Of a DNA stretch of 64,000 nt, positions 17,272 to 27,026 are shown piece by piece (the first letter of the stretch is position 1; the number at the start of each line of letters is the position of its first letter). Made by a program: the position numbers and the translations under genes. Under the pieces are notes generated by a model. The model saw only the letters and a list, made by a program, of their open reading frames with translations, made no database searches and was not told the DNA's origin. The stretch spans positions 1-64,000 of the forward strand of contig NZ_CAXBCK010000008.1 of the NCBI RefSeq assembly GCF_963974425.1, in the 5' to 3' direction. The DNA comes from Marixanthomonas sp963974425 (GTDB taxonomy: Bacteria; Bacteroidota; Bacteroidia; Flavobacteriales; Flavobacteriaceae).

Positions 17272-20202
17272 TTATTCAACAATAATACGCTTTACGCTTC
17301 CATAAGTATTGTTTCCTATTCGTACAATATAAACTCCTGAAGCTACATATGACATATCAAGGTTATATTCATACCCATTTCCGGTATTCTCTACTAAATG
17401 ACTTAATAAAGTTTGCCCTAACATGTTAGTAACTGTTATAGATAGTTTATTGGTTACATCTGTGGTTAACAACTGTGCTTTAAATTGATCATTACCTTCA
17501 TTAATTACTATCAGCTCAGATCCGTCAACAAAGTCTTCTCCTATTACTCCTAATAAATCGTCACTACACAATTGTAATGTCCAATCTAAAAGTTGACCAC
17601 CATCTCCACCGGCATTATCAGTAATAACCAATGTCCAATCACCTTGTGAAGTTAATCCATTAAAATCTGATAAATTACCATCTGGTGAAAATGAACCAGT
17701 AAATGGAGGTGTTCCTGAAGAGATAGGTGATGTAGCGTCATCATCAAAAGTAGTATTTGTATAATCATCACCAGAACCACCATTTCTGTCAGACAATATT
17801 ACTTCAGTACCGTCAGGAGCGACTATTTTAATATCTATATCTCCTGTATAAGTATGTTCTAGGTTTAAAGATACATTTGCATCATTAACAATATAATCAT
17901 CTGCTATAGTAATGATTGACTCGGTTACTTCACCAGAATCAGGACCAATAGGTTGACTGGTATCATTAGTATTAGAATCACAAGGGAAGTTTTCTACAAT
18001 TTTTGTTACACCATCGTTACTAGAATCTCCATCTCCAGATAATTCCGTTTGTACTAATAAGGGGTGAGCTGAAGTTGAAGAAAAATTAAGTGTTTCAGTA
18101 AATGTATATGTAAGGGTGCTTCCAGCATCTAATGGACCAGGAACTGTTTCGGTTATTTTTGAAACTGGATTGTTGTCTACTTCTGCCGAAACATTAAAAT
18201 CTGACTGCGATGCAGTACCAAAATTCTCTATTACAACTGTTATTTCTTCATCACCTAATCCATCTCCACTTTCAGGACTTGTAATTTCAGTAACTCCAAT
18301 ATCATTAGAAAAAACGTGTAATATATTAGCTGTAGTGCTATCATTAGAGTTATCCTCATCGCCACTTAAATTGGTCGATGATACTACTTCGTAAGTTTGT
18401 CCTTCGGTAGACAAGTCTACTGTTTCAGTAAATGTATACTGTTCAGATGTATTAGAAGCTAAAGGTCCTGCAAAAACTTCATTAGCTATGGTCGTTCCAT
18501 CTACTACTAATTCAACTGGAATGTTTGATTGAGAATTTTCACCATAATTAAATATAGTAACTGTAACCTCTTCATTATCTGAAAGAGTACCCTCTGTTGG
18601 AGTATCAATACTCACTACACCAACATCAGTATTAAAGTTTGGTGCAATCTGAAATACTCCAACCACATCTTTTCTACCACTGTTCATATATTCGTTAATA
18701 AACCAAAACTCCTTATCGTTATCTGGATCTATGTCAATTTTACTGTAATCACCATATCTAAGTCCTGGAATATTTTGGTTACCAGCTGCGATTAATTCCT
18801 CAGAAATAGTCATAGTATTTAAAGGATCGCCTGTAAATCTACCTGTATAATATGAACTTACTCTAAAATCTGTAGGGTTTGGGGTATCTGGACCAGCCAT
18901 TGCTGTATAACCCATCCCTATATTACCTTGAATATCCATCATCATACTAGCATGCCAAGCATGTTTTCCATCAGGTGAAGTATATGTACCCTCTTGGTGA
19001 ATAGACCAAGGTTGTCCGTCACCCGATTGGCGTAATTCAAACCAACGAACACCCGCTAGCTCTCCACCTGAAGCATCTGTATCAACAACAAAATTAAAAA
19101 CAGCAGAGTTATGCCCAGAGAACTTTCTAAATTGAGCTTGATTCATAACCGTAGCCTGTAAAGCATCAATTGCAACACCTCCATTGGGCTGTGTTAAGTT
19201 TGAGAAACTTCCTCCGTCAAAAACAGAAATAAATGGAGTCGTTGTAATTTCGTTAGGTTGAGATATAGTTGAGTTTCCTGGAGTATCCCAATCCACATTA
19301 ACTGTCCATAATTTTATATGATCTTCTGAAACTCCACTCCAAGCATCGTCCTGAAGAAATACAATAGGAGCATTACCTGGTGCAGGCATATTATCATCAG
19401 TTACATTAATAGCTTGTGGGCTATAAAAACCATCTGTTGCAATCCCAGGAAGTGGAAATCCAATAACTTGTGCATTTGGATCACCTGCTAGCATTGCATC
19501 TCTTTCAAGTGCATATATACGATTGCTAGAGTTTGATGTATTATCTGTTATATAATATCCATCACTCCATACCGAAAGCTTTTGATAATCGTTTACAGAA
19601 GGAATTGTGTATGTAAACCAACCATCATTGATAGGATCTGGTCCATCTGAAACTGCTATTTGAGCTCCTCCGCCCAAAAATGTTAATACCCATCGGTCTG
19701 CTGCTTTATCATACGATACGGTAAGGTCACAACAACCACCACTAGGGAATATTGTTGGGTTAGGTGCTATTTGATTGGTTAAAGCATTTCCTTCTTTATC
19801 ATAAATTATAAAACCCGTATTAAAAACTACTAGTACGTGGTTTGGCCCTACTGCAAGAGAGGGGTCGGTTGGTTGAGAACTTGACTCAGCTGCATCAAAC
19901 ACTAACGAAGGTGTCTTTCCAGCTATTTTACCAGCTAATCTATGAGGGTTGCGTACAAAATAATCATCTTCGGTTTGTGGATCTTTTCCAGGTACAACAT
20001 TGTTTTTAGAAGCTCTAGCATCTTGCATTTCTACTTCTTTAACTCTAGCTGGAGGTAAGTTTGTTTGTGAAGCTATAGAAGGAACCTTTTGCATAGAAAT
20101 AGCTTTTCCTACAAACGTGGGTTTTTCTGCATTTTTCTCTTGGGCATTTACTGAAAATACTACCAGTAAAAAAAGCCCCAATAGGGATAATTTTAATTTC
20201 AT
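17272..20202 (-). CDS. T9SS protein with CARDB repeats and P-domain
   Basis: A secreted protein of 976 residues; the ATG at 20202 opens a signal peptide (LSLLGLFLLVVFSVNAQ). Residues about 90-500 contain propeller-like sequence (PSLAVGPNHVLVVFNTGF, GYYITDNTSN, LRYGDYSKIDIDPDN). Then come two CARDB-like domains (about 510-730; EEVTVTIFNYGENSQSN, EEITVVIENFGTASQSD) and a proprotein-convertase P-domain (about 750-880; LNLEHTYTGDIDIKIVAPDG, GDWTLVITDNAGGDGG). The chain ends with a T9SS type A sorting domain (VTNMLGQTLLSHLV, ASGVYIVRIGNNTYGSVKR). No protease motif is visible, although P-domains usually accompany proteases. It is surface-exposed or released; a binding role is inferred. Confidence 0.88.
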   Translation of the reverse strand: MKLKLSLLGLFLLVVFSVNAQEKNAEKPTFVGKAISMQKVPSIASQTNLPPARVKEVEMQDARASKNNVVPGKDPQTEDDYFVRNPHRLAGKIAGKTPSLVFDAAESSSQPTDPSLAVGPNHVLVVFNTGFIIYDKEGNALTNQIAPNPTIFPSGGCCDLTVSYDKAADRWVLTFLGGGAQIAVSDGPDPINDGWFTYTIPSVNDYQKLSVWSDGYYITDNTSNSSNRIYALERDAMLAGDPNAQVIGFPLPGIATDGFYSPQAINVTDDNMPAPGNAPIVFLQDDAWSGVSEDHIKLWTVNVDWDTPGNSTISQPNEITTTPFISVFDGGSFSNLTQPNGGVAIDALQATVMNQAQFRKFSGHNSAVFNFVVDTDASGGELAGVRWFELRQSGDGQPWSIHQEGTYTSPDGKHAWHASMMMDIQGNIGMGYTAMAGPDTPNPTDFRVSSYYTGRFTGDPLNTMTISEELIAAGNQNIPGLRYGDYSKIDIDPDNDKEFWFINEYMNSGRKDVVGVFQIAPNFNTDVGVVSIDTPTEGTLSDNEEVTVTIFNYGENSQSNIPVELVVDGTTIANEVFAGPLASNTSEQYTFTETVDLSTEGQTYEVVSSTNLSGDEDNSNDSTTANILHVFSNDIGVTEITSPESGDGLGDEEITVVIENFGTASQSDFNVSAEVDNNPVSKITETVPGPLDAGSTLTYTFTETLNFSSTSAHPLLVQTELSGDGDSSNDGVTKIVENFPCDSNTNDTSQPIGPDSGEVTESIITIADDYIVNDANVSLNLEHTYTGDIDIKIVAPDGTEVILSDRNGGSGDDYTNTTFDDDATSPISSGTPPFTGSFSPDGNLSDFNGLTSQGDWTLVITDNAGGDGGQLLDWTLQLCSDDLLGVIGEDFVDGSELIVINEGNDQFKAQLLTTDVTNKLSITVTNMLGQTLLSHLVENTGNGYEYNLDMSYVASGVYIVRIGNNTYGSVKRIIVE

Positions 20203-20466
20203 TGTATTAGTTTTAGTTAACAATTTCTTAATTTTATAAAAATACAATGTCTTCTTTGATATACAAGAGAGCTTTACGTTAAATTTTATAATCAATAAAG
20301 AGGGTTTTATACTTATATTATAGTTTTTTAATTCATAAACAAATAGCAAATATCAACTATTTAATTCTTCCTTTTCTATTGACTCTTATTCCAAAAAAAC
20401 TCTAAAATTGTTTTTTATGATACATTATTTGTAATTTACCCTATTATAAAACAAAACCTACTATCA

Positions 20467-20826
20467 ATGACACTATTAAAAATCAGTTTTGGATTCTTAT
20501 TTTTATTTACAATAGCCTGTAATAGTGCTAAAAAAACAACTTCAGAAAGCAATACAATGACTTCGGTAGAAAAGCAAGATGAACAAAAAATGATGGATGC
20601 TGGCTTTAAAAAAGGCGTTATAGTCTTTTCAGAAAAAGAAGGAGACTGCCCTTATACTATTAAGCTTGAACAGGATGAAACCTACTACGACCCTATAAAC
20701 TTAGAAGAAAGTTATAAAAAAGGAGGTGAAAAAGTTTGGTTTCAATTTAATCCTTTGCGCAGAATGAATCGCTGTGTAAAAGCCAACCCAGTATTTGTTT
20801 CTGAAATACAAAAAAGAGCAGAATAG
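20467..20826 (+). CDS. Small conserved lipoprotein
   Basis: A protein of 119 residues with a lipoprotein signal (FLFLFTIACNSAKK, lipidated Cys18). The mature part contains GVIVFSEKEGDCPYTIKLEQ and VWFQFNPLRRMNRC, with two cysteines that could pair. I recognise no named family. It lies alone between divergent and convergent neighbours, and its stop codon sits inside the terminator stem it shares with glyS. Confidence 0.75.
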   Translation: MTLLKISFGFLFLFTIACNSAKKTTSESNTMTSVEKQDEQKMMDAGFKKGVIVFSEKEGDCPYTIKLEQDETYYDPINLEESYKKGGEKVWFQFNPLRRMNRCVKANPVFVSEIQKRAE

Positions 20827-20843
20827 TATTCCGCTCTTTTTTT
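20812..20843. terminator. Bidirectional terminator
   Basis: Arms aaaagagcagaata and tattccgctctttt (one mismatch) with outer T and A runs separate the convergent lipoprotein gene and glyS. The stem includes the lipoprotein stop codon. Confidence 0.75.
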
Positions 20844-20868
20844 GCAATAAGTTTTTAACTACCTATTT

Positions 20869-22404
20869 TTATTTAAGCCATGCTTTAAAAGAAATGCTTT
20901 TTTTCAGTCTTTCTGAAAGTTCTGAAATGGCAATTCGCTCTTGCTCCATAGTATCACGGTCTCTAATAGTAACCGTGTTATCTTCTTTTGTTTGGTGATC
21001 TACCGTAATGCAATAAGGCGTTCCGGCGGCATCTTGACGACGATAGCGTCTTCCTACTGCGTCTTTTTCATCATACGCCACGTTATAATCCCATTGTAGG
21101 TCTTCTATTATTTTTTCGGCTATTTCTGGCAAACCATCTCTTTTAATTAATGGTAAAATAGCGGCTTTGGTAGGAGCTAAAATAGCTGGTATTTTTAAAA
21201 CAGTTCGCGTAGAACCGCCTTCCAACTCTTCTTCTTCTAAAGAATTACTTAACACGGCCAAAAACATTCTATCTAGACCTATTGATGTTTCAACTACATA
21301 AGGAACGTAGTTTTTATTCATTTCAGGATCGAAAAACTGAAGCTTTTTACCGCTATGTTCTTCGTGCGCTTTTAAATCGAAATCGGTTCGGGAGTGAATA
21401 CCTTCCAATTCTTTGAAGCCAAATGGGAAATTAAATTCTATATCGGCTGCGGCATTAGCGTAATGGGCTAGTTTTTCGTGATCATGGAAACGATAATTTT
21501 CTTCTCCCATTCCCAATGACATGTGCCACTTCAAGCGGGTTTCCTTCCAGTATTCATACCATTTTAATTCGTCACCTGGACGAACAAAAAATTGCATTTC
21601 CATTTGCTCAAATTCCCGCATACGGAATATAAACTGACGGGCTACAATTTCATTTCTAAACGCTTTTCCGGTTTGAGCAATACCAAAAGGTATTTTCATC
21701 CGTCCGGTTTTTTGAACGTTTAAGAAGTTAACAAATATACCTTGTGCTGTTTCGGGACGTAAATATAAATCGGTTGCACTCTCTGCTGAAGCACCTAATT
21801 TAGTACCAAACATTAAGTTAAACTGACGTACTTCGGTCCAGTTTTTACTTCCGGTTTCAGGACATGCGATTCCTAATTCTTCAATAAGAGCTTTAACGTC
21901 TTTTAAATCTTCTGCAGAAAGCGACTTCGCCATTCTACTTAAGATTTCTTTTTGCTCTTCACGATACCGAACTACTCGTGGGTGTGTGGTTACAAACTCA
22001 TTCTCATCAAAATCGTCACCAAAGCGTTTTTTGGCTTTCTTTATTTCTTTTTGAGCTTTTTGCTCCAATTTTTCGGCATAATCCTCTATCAACACATCGG
22101 CACGATAGCGCTTTTTAGAATCTTTATTGTCTATCAACGGATCGGTAAACGCATCAACGTGGCCAGAAGCCTTCCAAGTAGTAGGGTGCATTAATATGGA
22201 AGCATCTATCCCCACAATGTTTTGGTGCATGTACACCATACTACGCCACCAATATTCGCGTATATTTTTTTTAAGTTCAACTCCATTTTGTGCATAATCA
22301 TACACGGCGCTAAGCCCGTCATAGATTTCACTGGACGCAAAAACATATCCATATTCTTTTGCGTGGGAGACTACCTTCTTAAAATGATCTTCGTTGTTTG
22401 CCAT
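20869..22404 (-). CDS. glyS: Glycine--tRNA ligase (alpha2 type)
   Basis: An enzyme of 511 residues, the normal length for the bacterial/eukaryotic-type homodimeric glycyl-tRNA synthetase. It charges tRNA-Gly with glycine in the cytoplasm. Visible class II features include the N-terminal KVVSHAKEYGYVFASSEIYD, motif 2 in FRNEIVARQFIFRMREFEQM, LRPETAQGIFVNFLN, and motif 3 in YVVETSIGLDRMFLAVLSNS. The C-terminal anticodon-binding domain follows (LAPTKAAILPL, AVGRRYRRQDAAGTPYCITV). It stands downstream of the coiled-coil protein gene with a terminator between them. Confidence 0.97.
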   Translation of the reverse strand: MANNEDHFKKVVSHAKEYGYVFASSEIYDGLSAVYDYAQNGVELKKNIREYWWRSMVYMHQNIVGIDASILMHPTTWKASGHVDAFTDPLIDNKDSKKRYRADVLIEDYAEKLEQKAQKEIKKAKKRFGDDFDENEFVTTHPRVVRYREEQKEILSRMAKSLSAEDLKDVKALIEELGIACPETGSKNWTEVRQFNLMFGTKLGASAESATDLYLRPETAQGIFVNFLNVQKTGRMKIPFGIAQTGKAFRNEIVARQFIFRMREFEQMEMQFFVRPGDELKWYEYWKETRLKWHMSLGMGEENYRFHDHEKLAHYANAAADIEFNFPFGFKELEGIHSRTDFDLKAHEEHSGKKLQFFDPEMNKNYVPYVVETSIGLDRMFLAVLSNSLEEEELEGGSTRTVLKIPAILAPTKAAILPLIKRDGLPEIAEKIIEDLQWDYNVAYDEKDAVGRRYRRQDAAGTPYCITVDHQTKEDNTVTIRDRDTMEQERIAISELSERLKKSISFKAWLK

Positions 22405-22420
22405 AGCACAAAAATAAAAA

Positions 22421-22447
22421 AACCGCTACGATAACACCGTAGCGGTT
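22421..22447 (-). terminator. Terminator upstream of glyS
   Basis: A perfect ten-base-pair stem (aaccgctacg and cgtagcggtt) is followed on the minus strand by a T-rich run. It ends the transcript of the gene that stops at 22468 and separates it from glyS. Confidence 0.75.
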
Positions 22448-22467
22448 CAATTAATTTATTATTGTTA

Positions 22468-23355
22468 TTATTTTAATTCCATTGTGGTCGTGGCTACTTG
22501 CGTTTCGCCGTCAAAAACATTTACCGTATAGCGACCCTCGATTAAGTTATTTTCAGTTGCATTAACCAATACACAAACATCTAATTCTTCATTTTCATAA
22601 AAAACACTTGTTTTAGCACTGTAGTTTAATACGCCACTTTCAAAACTGATTGTTTCTTTATCTCCTAACAAGTTGTTCTTTGGATTGATAACTTGAACAT
22701 ATAATTCTCTATCACCACTTTCTGCAATAGCATTAGGAGCTAACGTAAAACAAGCTCTTACTTTATCGGCTCTACTAGCTCTTCGGGTATCAACTATTTT
22801 TCCGCTATTACGAATAATAACCGCTTCTCCTCTTAGATCGGTAGCTTTTACAATAGACCCTTTTTTAATAGTTTCGGCCATCGACGTATTTTTCTCGTTT
22901 ACAGAGTCTACCACCTTTATCGTTTCATTTAAAACGGTGGTTGTACTGTCACGCTCCATCGAAATGCGTTTATTAACCGCAATTAAACTATCGGCACGTT
23001 TAAAAAGCATTTTGCGTTCGTTCTTTAATCTACCAACCTCAGACTTATATCGTTCTATTAAAAGCACATTGGCTTCTGCATTTTGAACAGAATCTAAAAG
23101 TACTTCTATTCTGTCTCTAGCTGCCAAAAGATCTTTGTCTTTCAACTCATTATCTTGGATAACCTCGTCATAGTTGGCAATAAGTTCTTCTAATTCACTT
23201 TCAATAGTTTCTTTTTGTTGCTCAAGGCCAGTTACTTTATCTTTACTATTATTATATAGAGAAACTGTGTAAACAGCAAGTGCAATCAATAATACGGATA
23301 ATACCCCTATGAGTATTTTAAACTTAGTTCCGCTAGTTTCTGATTCTGAACTCAT
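22468..23355 (-). CDS. Membrane-anchored coiled-coil protein
   Basis: A protein of 295 residues with a short cytoplasmic start, one membrane helix at about 12-33 (FKILIGVLSVLLIALAVYTV), and a long coiled coil to about residue 165 (EQQKETIESELEELIANYDE, ERYKSEVGRLKNERKMLF). The C-terminal 120 residues are beta-rich (VKATDLRGEAVIIRNSGKIV, CFTLAPNAIAESGDRELYVQ). It is a common flavobacterial protein of unknown function; annotation pipelines sometimes name such proteins after chromosome partitioning, which nothing here supports directly. It is divergent from the ComF-like gene. Confidence 0.8.
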   Translation of the reverse strand: MSSESETSGTKFKILIGVLSVLLIALAVYTVSLYNNSKDKVTGLEQQKETIESELEELIANYDEVIQDNELKDKDLLAARDRIEVLLDSVQNAEANVLLIERYKSEVGRLKNERKMLFKRADSLIAVNKRISMERDSTTTVLNETIKVVDSVNEKNTSMAETIKKGSIVKATDLRGEAVIIRNSGKIVDTRRASRADKVRACFTLAPNAIAESGDRELYVQVINPKNNLLGDKETISFESGVLNYSAKTSVFYENEELDVCVLVNATENNLIEGRYTVNVFDGETQVATTTMELK

Positions 23356-23433
23356 ATTAAGATGGTTTTAACTGCTAAAATACGAAGGTAGTATTCACCG
23401 AAACGTTTACAAAATGGTAAAAAAATTTAAATT

Positions 23434-24108
23434 ATGTTAAATCTTTTGTTTCCGAAAGTTTGTAGTGGTTGTAATGACTTACTTTTACATAACGAAACCA
23501 TACTATGTTCTACGTGTAGATTTAACGTTCCTTTGGCTTGTCATCATAGAAATAACGATTCAACATTTAAGGATATATTTTACGGTCGTTTCCCTGTTGA
23601 ACAGGCCACTGCCTTGCTTCAGTTTCAGAAAAGAGGGATTACACAAAATATACTTCATAATTTAAAATACAGGAATCAGGAGCAGATAAGTGATTTTTTC
23701 GGAAGGTGGCTGGGAGGTGAGCTTTCCGAAATTTCAGAATACAGAAAGATTAGCTTGGTCATTCCAGTTCCGCTTCATAAACAGAAATTAAAGAAAAGAG
23801 GCTACAACCAAGTAGAAGGTTTTGGAAAAGCTATTGCTAAAGCTTTACACGTTCCATATCGGGATGATGTTTTACTGAAACTTTCAAAAACAAATTCGCA
23901 GGTGTTTAAAGAACGTTTTTCGCGTTTTAACCCATTATGGAAGGAAGAAGGGCTTTTTTCGCTACAGAAAAAAGAAATAATCGAAAACCAACATGTTTTG
24001 TTAGTAGATGATATTATTACCACTGGAGCAACCCTCGAAACGTGTGCACAACAATTGTTAAAAGCAACCAATGTAAAACTTAGCCTCGCAACTATTGCGA
24101 TTGCATAA
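23434..24108 (+). CDS. ComF-family phosphoribosyltransferase-like protein
   Basis: A protein of 224 residues. The N-terminus has the ComF zinc-ribbon pattern (FPKVCSGCNDLL, then ILCSTCR). The C-terminus is a type I phosphoribosyltransferase fold with the PRPP loop VLLVDDIITTGATL. Other family motifs are VIPVPLHKQKLKKRGYNQ and LSKTNSQVFKERFSR. ComF proteins are required for DNA uptake during competence in several bacteria and are widely conserved even where competence is unknown. The next gene (24133) starts 24 bp downstream on the same strand. Confidence 0.93.
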   Translation: MLNLLFPKVCSGCNDLLLHNETILCSTCRFNVPLACHHRNNDSTFKDIFYGRFPVEQATALLQFQKRGITQNILHNLKYRNQEQISDFFGRWLGGELSEISEYRKISLVIPVPLHKQKLKKRGYNQVEGFGKAIAKALHVPYRDDVLLKLSKTNSQVFKERFSRFNPLWKEEGLFSLQKKEIIENQHVLLVDDIITTGATLETCAQQLLKATNVKLSLATIAIA

Positions 24109-24132
24109 TAAAGATTCGTTATTTTTGCCTTA

Positions 24133-25779
24133 ATGAAAAGCCGATTATTATACATTCCTATTTTACTGTTGTTTTCACTATCGTTTGTAGAGTGCGCAAA
24201 AAAGGGCTCTCCTTCGGGCGGGGAGCGTGATAGCATTCCGCCTGTAATTGTAAGGAGCGTTCCTGAAAATTACACAACTAATTTTAAAGGAAATGAAATA
24301 AGCATTTATTTTGATGAGTATATTAAGTTGAAGGAGCTTCAGAAAAATTTAATTATTTCCCCTCCCCTTGAGTATCCGCCCAATATCACACCACTTAGTA
24401 CATCTAAAACATTGCGTATTCAAATTGATGATACTTTAAAAGAAAACACCACCTACTCTATTAACTTTGGGCAAAGTATTGTAGATAATAATGAGGAAAA
24501 CCCATTTGAATATTATAAATATGTATTCTCTACCGGAAGCTATATTGATAGTCTTACGGTAAACGGCCGCGTTCAAGATGCAGTACTTCCTAATCCGGAA
24601 ATACCAACCACGGTAATGTTATATGAAGCAAATGAAACCTATAACGACACGTTGGTATATTCTGAAAAACCTAAATATATCACTACCACAAAAGACAGTA
24701 CCGGTATATTTGAAATCACTAATGTAAAGGAAGGCAAATACCTATTGATGGCGCTGAAAGAAAACAACAACGATTATACGTTTCAACCTGGCAGTGATAA
24801 AATTGGAGTTGCCGAAAATTTTATCACGCTTCCTTCAGATAGCACTTACACCTTAACTCTTTTTAAAGAAACACCCGAATACCTAATTGCACGACCCAAA
24901 TACCAAGCAAAAAACCATATACTTTTTGGGTATGAAGGCATTGCCGATAGCCTGCAAGTGGAATTGCTTTCAGAAGTGCCGGCAGATTTTGAGTACAAAA
25001 CTTACCGCGACTTGAAAAAAGACACGCTGCACTATTGGTTTAAACCTGAAGTGGAAAACGACTCATTACTCTTCTTGGCTAGAAACAAAGATTTTACTGA
25101 TACTCTAACTGTAAGAATTAAAGAATTATATAAAGACTCACTTAATATATCTGCTATTAATGCTGGAACGGTGCTGCCTAAAGACACCTTAAAGTTATTA
25201 GTTAACACACCTTTTGAATCTTTTAATGCGGAAAAGATCACCATTTTAGACAATGATTCTCTTAATATAGAACCTAGAACGGCAATCAATAAAAAGTACA
25301 ATATTGCTCAATTATTTTTCCCTAAAACTGAAGGAAAAACATACCAAGTACAATTACTACCTGGTGCCATAACCGATTTTTATGAAGCGACAAATGATAC
25401 ACTAAACTACACCTTACGAACGAAAGTGGTTTCAGATTATGGGACGTTGAATATTACGTTAGAGAATTTGAAACAGTTTCCTGTTATAATTCAGTTGGTC
25501 GACAGCAAGTTTAAGGTTATAGCCGAAGAATACGTAACCGAATTAAAGCCTATTTTATTTGAAAATATAAACCCTGGCAGATATTATGTTCGGGTTATTT
25601 TTGACGAAAATGAAAATAAAAAATGGGATACTGGAAGTTTCTTAAACCGACAACAGCCTGAACGGATTTTATATTATCCTTCACAATTAGAAGTTCGTGC
25701 TAATTGGAGTTTAAACGAAACATTTATTCTAACTGAAAACGATCCCGGTCCTGCAGAAACTTTAGATGACCCCGAGTAG
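24133..25779 (+). CDS. Ig-like (Big_5) domain lipoprotein
   Basis: A protein of 548 residues with a lipoprotein signal (IPILLLFSLSFVECAKKG). The first domain (about 35-130) matches the bacterial Ig-like Big_5 type: DSIPPVIVRSVPENYTTNF, ISIYFDEYIKLKEL, TLKENTTYSINFGQSIVD. The rest is beta-rich, with a carboxypeptidase-regulatory-like piece near 170-200 (ITNVKEGKYLLMALKENNND) and an ending FENINPGRYYVRVIFDENEN. This family is widespread in Bacteroidota as an envelope lipoprotein of unknown role. Its last 56 bp overlap the convergent omega-amidase-like gene. Confidence 0.87.
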   Translation: MKSRLLYIPILLLFSLSFVECAKKGSPSGGERDSIPPVIVRSVPENYTTNFKGNEISIYFDEYIKLKELQKNLIISPPLEYPPNITPLSTSKTLRIQIDDTLKENTTYSINFGQSIVDNNEENPFEYYKYVFSTGSYIDSLTVNGRVQDAVLPNPEIPTTVMLYEANETYNDTLVYSEKPKYITTTKDSTGIFEITNVKEGKYLLMALKENNNDYTFQPGSDKIGVAENFITLPSDSTYTLTLFKETPEYLIARPKYQAKNHILFGYEGIADSLQVELLSEVPADFEYKTYRDLKKDTLHYWFKPEVENDSLLFLARNKDFTDTLTVRIKELYKDSLNISAINAGTVLPKDTLKLLVNTPFESFNAEKITILDNDSLNIEPRTAINKKYNIAQLFFPKTEGKTYQVQLLPGAITDFYEATNDTLNYTLRTKVVSDYGTLNITLENLKQFPVIIQLVDSKFKVIAEEYVTELKPILFENINPGRYYVRVIFDENENKKWDTGSFLNRQQPERILYYPSQLEVRANWSLNETFILTENDPGPAETLDDPE

Positions 25780-26512
25780 CAGCAATATGTTCTTTTGTTA
25801 TAGACACGGTTTCAATAAATTCTGTTTCATTTTCTTTTGTGGAAATCTGTTCACCTAAAACATCATAAACCGCTGAATGACCGCTGTATTCGTGATCATT
25901 TCCATCAAAACCTACACGATTTACCCCAATACAATAACTCATATTCTCAATGGCTCGCGCTTTTAATAAAGCATCCCAAGCTGAAGTTCGTTTTTTGGGC
26001 CAATTGGCAACGTATAATAGCAAATCGTAATCTTCTGTATTGCGAGCCCAAACCGGGAAACGGAGATCATAACAAACTAATGGGCAAATTTTCCAGCCTT
26101 TATAATCTACAATAAGTCGTTCGGTTCCTTTGCTGTATGTTTTATGCTCTCCAGCTAATGTAAACGTGTGTTTTTTATCGTAAGTTTTATAATTACCGTC
26201 TGGAAAGACAAAGAAAAGCCGGTTGTAAAAATTATTATTTTCTGAAACTATAACACTTCCAGTTATAGCTGAATTACTCTTTTTAGCTTCAGTAATCATC
26301 CAATTTAGGGTCGTTCCGTTCGTTTCTTCAGCAAGGGTTGAAGCGTTCATAGAAAAACCTGTGGGAAACATTTCGGGAAGTATAATTAAATCGGTCTCTT
26401 CAGAAATAGAATTTATTTTTTCTGAAAACATGCGCCTATTTTCTTCAGCATTTTCCCAATGCAACTGCGACTGAATTAATGTGACGTTTAAAGTTTCAGA
26501 ATTCAAGTTCAA
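25724..26512 (-). CDS. Nitrilase-superfamily amidase (omega-amidase/YafV-like)
   Basis: An enzyme of 262 residues, typical for the carbon-nitrogen hydrolase superfamily. The catalytic triad is visible: Glu in LIILPEMFPTGFS, Lys in TYDKKHTFTLAGE, Cys in CPLVCYDLRFPVWAR. Close relatives hydrolyse alpha-keto acid amides such as 2-oxoglutaramate and 2-oxosuccinamate, the products of glutamine transaminases. A methionine-type aminotransferase is encoded nearby at 29454, so a shared role in methionine salvage is possible but inferred. The 3' end overlaps the convergent lipoprotein gene by 56 bp. Confidence 0.9.
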   Translation of the reverse strand: MNLNSETLNVTLIQSQLHWENAEENRRMFSEKINSISEETDLIILPEMFPTGFSMNASTLAEETNGTTLNWMITEAKKSNSAITGSVIVSENNNFYNRLFFVFPDGNYKTYDKKHTFTLAGEHKTYSKGTERLIVDYKGWKICPLVCYDLRFPVWARNTEDYDLLLYVANWPKKRTSAWDALLKARAIENMSYCIGVNRVGFDGNDHEYSGHSAVYDVLGEQISTKENETEFIETVSITKEHIAATRGHLKFLQDRDRFQLE

Positions 26513-26538
26513 AATTTTTCTGTTTTAACAGTTTGGTG

Positions 26539-27009
26539 TTATTTATTTTCTAGTAACTCAATAATTGGCTTTGCCTCTTGCATTTGAGCATGATCCATGG
26601 CTGTGTTGCCACGATCATCTTTTATAGATGTATCTGCGCCATTTTCAAGCAAAAGATTTACAATATCTTTTTTAGCAAATGTAGCCGCGTAAATTAAGGC
26701 TGTGGCTCCATTAAAGTTTGTCACGTTTACATTAGCGCCATTGTCTATTAATAATTTTGCGATATTAGTATGACCTTTAAAGCAAACACCCATTAAAGCG
26801 GTGTTGCCAGATGCATCTTGAGCATCGATGTTGGGATTATACTCTATAATTATTCCTGAAATATCTTCAAGCCCGTAATAACACGCTAGTAAAAGAGGAG
26901 TAGACCCTCTTGCATCCTTCTCGTTTATCCATTCGGGATGTTCTTGTAAAAGTTCTTTTACCTTTTTATCTTCTCCTTTTCGAATGGCGTCAAATAATAT
27001 TGTACTCAT
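26539..27009 (-). CDS. Ankyrin-repeat protein downstream of katG
   Basis: A cytoplasmic protein of 156 residues made almost entirely of ankyrin repeats (DARGSTPLLLACYYGLEDIS, DASGNTALMGVCFKGHTNIA, FNGATALIYAATFAKKDIVN, DDRGNTAMDHAQMQEAKPII). I chose the ATG at 27009; the earlier ATG would run through the palindrome at 27027-27054. No signal peptide is visible. It follows katG by 70 bp. Ankyrin proteins next to catalase genes are known elsewhere, for example AnkB with KatB in Pseudomonas aeruginosa, where the protein supports catalase activity. A helper role for KatG is therefore likely. Confidence 0.92.
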   Translation of the reverse strand: MSTILFDAIRKGEDKKVKELLQEHPEWINEKDARGSTPLLLACYYGLEDISGIIIEYNPNIDAQDASGNTALMGVCFKGHTNIAKLLIDNGANVNVTNFNGATALIYAATFAKKDIVNLLLENGADTSIKDDRGNTAMDHAQMQEAKPIIELLENK

Positions 27010-27026
27010 AACAACTAAATTAATAA

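Noticed and set aside
24095..24127. TTG, 22 bases, TATTTTTG directly before the ATG at 24133, a possible leaderless promoter.
   Set aside because: It overlaps the end of the ComF-like gene, and such AT-rich matches are frequent; no independent support.
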